From Treponema bryantii (GTDB taxonomy: Bacteria > Spirochaetota > Spirochaetia > Treponematales > Treponemataceae): 64,000 bases of DNA. Position numbers and translations under genes: made by a program. The notes under the pieces are model-generated. The model did no database searches and was not told where the DNA came from. It saw nothing but the letters and a program-made list of their open reading frames with translations. The DNA is taken from the NCBI RefSeq assembly GCF_900111035.1, contig NZ_FOFU01000001.1, positions 611,663 through 675,662 of the forward strand. The letters run 5' to 3'. Positions 62,106 to 64,000 of the stretch are shown here, piece by piece. How positions within the stretch are numbered: the first letter of the stretch is position 1; every line of letters begins with the position of its first letter.

Positions 62106-64000
62106 TTAATTATTTTCCTGTTTAGCTGTAATAACCGGCAGAGCCAGTACGTTGCTTCCAACTTCTACAACAATCTTTTCGCCCTTAGAAGCTTTTCGTT
62201 TGTAGACGTTCCAGCCATCTTTATACCAGTGGCCCTGCATACCAAACTTCTTTTCTACTAATGTCCAGCTGCCGTCTACAGCCATTTCAGGACCTGCAAA
62301 CATGTAAAGGGTTACATTCTTTTTCAGATAGAACTCTACAGTTCGTTTACCCTTTATGTTCATGTCTGATCCAAGATACTGAATGTAGTCACCACCTATG
62401 ACATACCATGGAAGTGTATGAAGGTATGCACGCTCCCAGTAAAGATAAGGCCACTGTGTATAATCAGCCGCATCATTTGCATAAATCTGACTGTCATATG
62501 AGAACGGAGTCTTTACCTCATGTTTTTTGCCATTCAATTCAGCAAATGCCATGAAGTTTCCAATTCCATCTTCTCTCTGTACAACAAATGTCTGAGTCAT
62601 AAGGCCAGACTTTCTGCCGCTCTTATCAAATGCCTGCCAGCGGATTGTATGACGTCCAGGTTCGTAAATCAAAAGCTCATTTTCATAAGTCTTCTCATTT
62701 CCGTTATCCAGTACATACTTGATGTAATCTACTCCTGAATAACTATCCTGAGCTTCAAGACGGATGATACTTAAGCCCTTATCACTTCTTACATTAATTC
62801 CAGTTGTCGGATTATACTTATCCAACTGAATAACTTCAGTACGTTCTTCTTCCTTATTTCCGGCATTATCTACAGCATACCATGTAAGCTCATAGGTACC
62901 TTCTTTTGTAAACTCAAGAGGCTTATCGTAAACATTTCCGTTTACAACAATTCTGTTTACTCCAGAACCGCTGTCATATGCTGTAAAGCGTACCGTTACA
63001 TCATTTTCATACCAGCCCTTTTCATTCTTTACAGGTGTTATATAGATGCTGCTTTCTGGAATTGTGATATCTGTCTTTATGAAACTTGTTACGATATCAC
63101 TCTTCATTCCCTTAGAATCAAATGCGTAGGCTTCAATTAAATTGTCACCTTCAACTACAGTAAATGATTCTGTATAAGGTTTGAATTCTCCTCCGTTATG
63201 ACGGTACCAGATGCTTTCAACATAAGTTTCCTTATCATCAGCCTTGATTGTGGCAACAGGAAGGCCCTTATACCAGTTATCAGTTCCGTCTGCAGGAGTT
63301 GAATAAGTAACTGTTACACAAGGAGCGCTTGTATTGCTGCTGCCTTCGTATGAACGAAGGATGTTCTTATCTGCAGCAAACAGTTTTCCGTTACACATTG
63401 CAACTGCTGTAATATTACCCTTTACATTCCAGATCTCATTTCCACTATAAACATTGTTTACGCTAAGCTTAGTTGAATCAGCAAGTACAAGCTTTTCATT
63501 TGCGAGTGCTGCAATTGAACTTCCGGCATAAACATGCTTTACCTTAAGGGTTTCACGATCATAAAGAACTGTTGCCTGGCTGTTAGAAACTGCTATCTCA
63601 CCTGCTGAAATTGCCAGACTGCAAGATTTCTCATTTCTGATCATTCCTTCATTCTTCAATTCAAGTTCTGATGTGCAGCTGTACAATTTATTCTCTGTAA
63701 GAATTACAAAGCCGTCACTATCTGCACTTACTTTAAGAATTACTTCTTCAAGTTCAACAGCCTTATCAGTTCCATATAATCCATACAACTTGTTTCCAGT
63801 GTATGCATACAGACCATCATTATTCCATACATAATTTGTATCTGTAAGGCTGAATGGAAGTTTCTCAACAAGAGTTCCATTTACAGGATCTATTCTCACT
63901 GCATTCTCTTCAAGCTGTGCAATCAGTACAGATGAATTAGATGTAATGTTACTTACATTCTCACGACTCCACATTAAGAATCCTTTTTCAAGAGTACGTG
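62106..64000 (-). CDS. Large exported repeat protein with OmpL47/Ig-like domains, 5' end outside window
   Basis: The reading frame continues to the right edge without a stop, so the true start is probably beyond 64000; the first ATG in the window is at 63974. The visible N-terminal part looks like a beta-propeller (short repeats around GIAVSNSQATVLYDRETL and NVYSGNEIWNVKGNITAVAM). The middle has two to three Ig-like or OmpL47-like segments (GSGVNRIVVNG, EGTYELTWYAVDNAGNKEEE, YSGVDYIKYVLDNG, EPGRHTIRWQAFDKSGRKSG). The C-terminal 110 residues are beta-rich. It is the first of three linked secreted genes and is 17 bases upstream of the NlpC/P60-like gene. A role in adhesion or the outer envelope is likely. 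Confidence 0.75.
   Translation of the reverse strand, partial: RTLEKGFLMWSRENVSNITSNSSVLIAQLEENAVRIDPVNGTLVEKLPFSLTDTNYVWNNDGLYAYTGNKLYGLYGTDKAVELEEVILKVSADSDGFVILTENKLYSCTSELELKNEGMIRNEKSCSLAISAGEIAVSNSQATVLYDRETLKVKHVYAGSSIAALANEKLVLADSTKLSVNNVYSGNEIWNVKGNITAVAMCNGKLFAADKNILRSYEGSSNTSAPCVTVTYSTPADGTDNWYKGLPVATIKADDKETYVESIWYRHNGGEFKPYTESFTVVEGDNLIEAYAFDSKGMKSDIVTSFIKTDITIPESSIYITPVKNEKGWYENDVTVRFTAYDSGSGVNRIVVNGNVYDKPLEFTKEGTYELTWYAVDNAGNKEEERTEVIQLDKYNPTTGINVRSDKGLSIIRLEAQDSYSGVDYIKYVLDNGNEKTYENELLIYEPGRHTIRWQAFDKSGRKSGLMTQTFVVQREDGIGNFMAFAELNGKKHEVKTPFSYDSQIYANDAADYTQWPYLYWERAYLHTLPWYVIGGDYIQYLGSDMNIKGKRTVEFYLKKNVTLYMFAGPEMAVDGSWTLVEKKFGMQGHWYKDGWNVYKRKASKGEKIVVEVGSNVLALPVITAKQENN

Overview
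The window looks like the chromosome of a host-associated, fermentative Treponema-like spirochete. The base composition is AT-rich. The gene set points the same way: a P83/100-type antigen, many lipoprotein solute-binding proteins, a 2-ketoacid:ferredoxin oxidoreductase, an Rnf-like cluster in rnfCDGEAB order, and GH57-like, PcnB-like and RluA-like genes. This assignment is inferred from the proteins; no rRNA or tRNA gene was seen.

Layout. 1-7224 (minus): a complete CUT1-type sugar ABC importer followed by a family-5 solute-binding protein and DppB/DppC-like permeases. 7365-8975 (plus): a lipoprotein carboxylesterase. 9077-19207 (minus): a medium-chain acyl-CoA synthetase, an XRE-cupin regulator, an oppBCDF-oppA transport operon whose oppA appears circularly permuted, and a second acyl-CoA ligase. 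19317-28793: a divergent signalling locus. The minus arm encodes a periplasmic sugar-binding lipoprotein and a membrane diguanylate cyclase. The plus arm encodes a receiver-EAL protein, an HPt protein, a hybrid histidine kinase with two receivers, and a family-1 binding lipoprotein. No permease or transport ATPase lies in the locus. 28790-32368 (minus): a small protein, a second XRE-cupin regulator and a four-subunit 2-ketoacid:ferredoxin oxidoreductase. 32562-36605 (minus): a condensation-like acyltransferase, an HD protein, an OmpA-family protein and a LUD protein. 36782-39718 (plus): diaminobutyrate aminotransferase and decarboxylase, which together would make 1,3-diaminopropane. 39708-41708 (minus): a GH57-like protein that seems to have lost catalytic residues. 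41802-48352 (minus): an Rnf-like operon lacking most expected flavin and intramembrane Fe-S ligands. 48444-55574: RNA-modifying enzymes, a P-loop/Asp23-like fusion, poly(A) polymerase/CCA-type nucleotidyltransferase, a lipase-like hydrolase and a beta-propeller protein. 55679-64000: P83/100 and three large exported proteins, one with an NlpC/P60-like domain.

The strongest leads are the permuted OppA, the cofactor-poor Rnf-like complex, and the signalling locus pairing two orphan binding proteins with a phosphorelay and c-di-GMP enzymes. Smaller ones are a four-copy palindromic repeat family, several plus-strand genes with a -10 box 6-8 bases before the start codon and no Shine-Dalgarno, and three genes whose Shine-Dalgarno lies in an inverted repeat. 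No stretch over 300 bases lacks a gene or a described element. No CRISPR array, insertion sequence, tRNA or rRNA was recognised.
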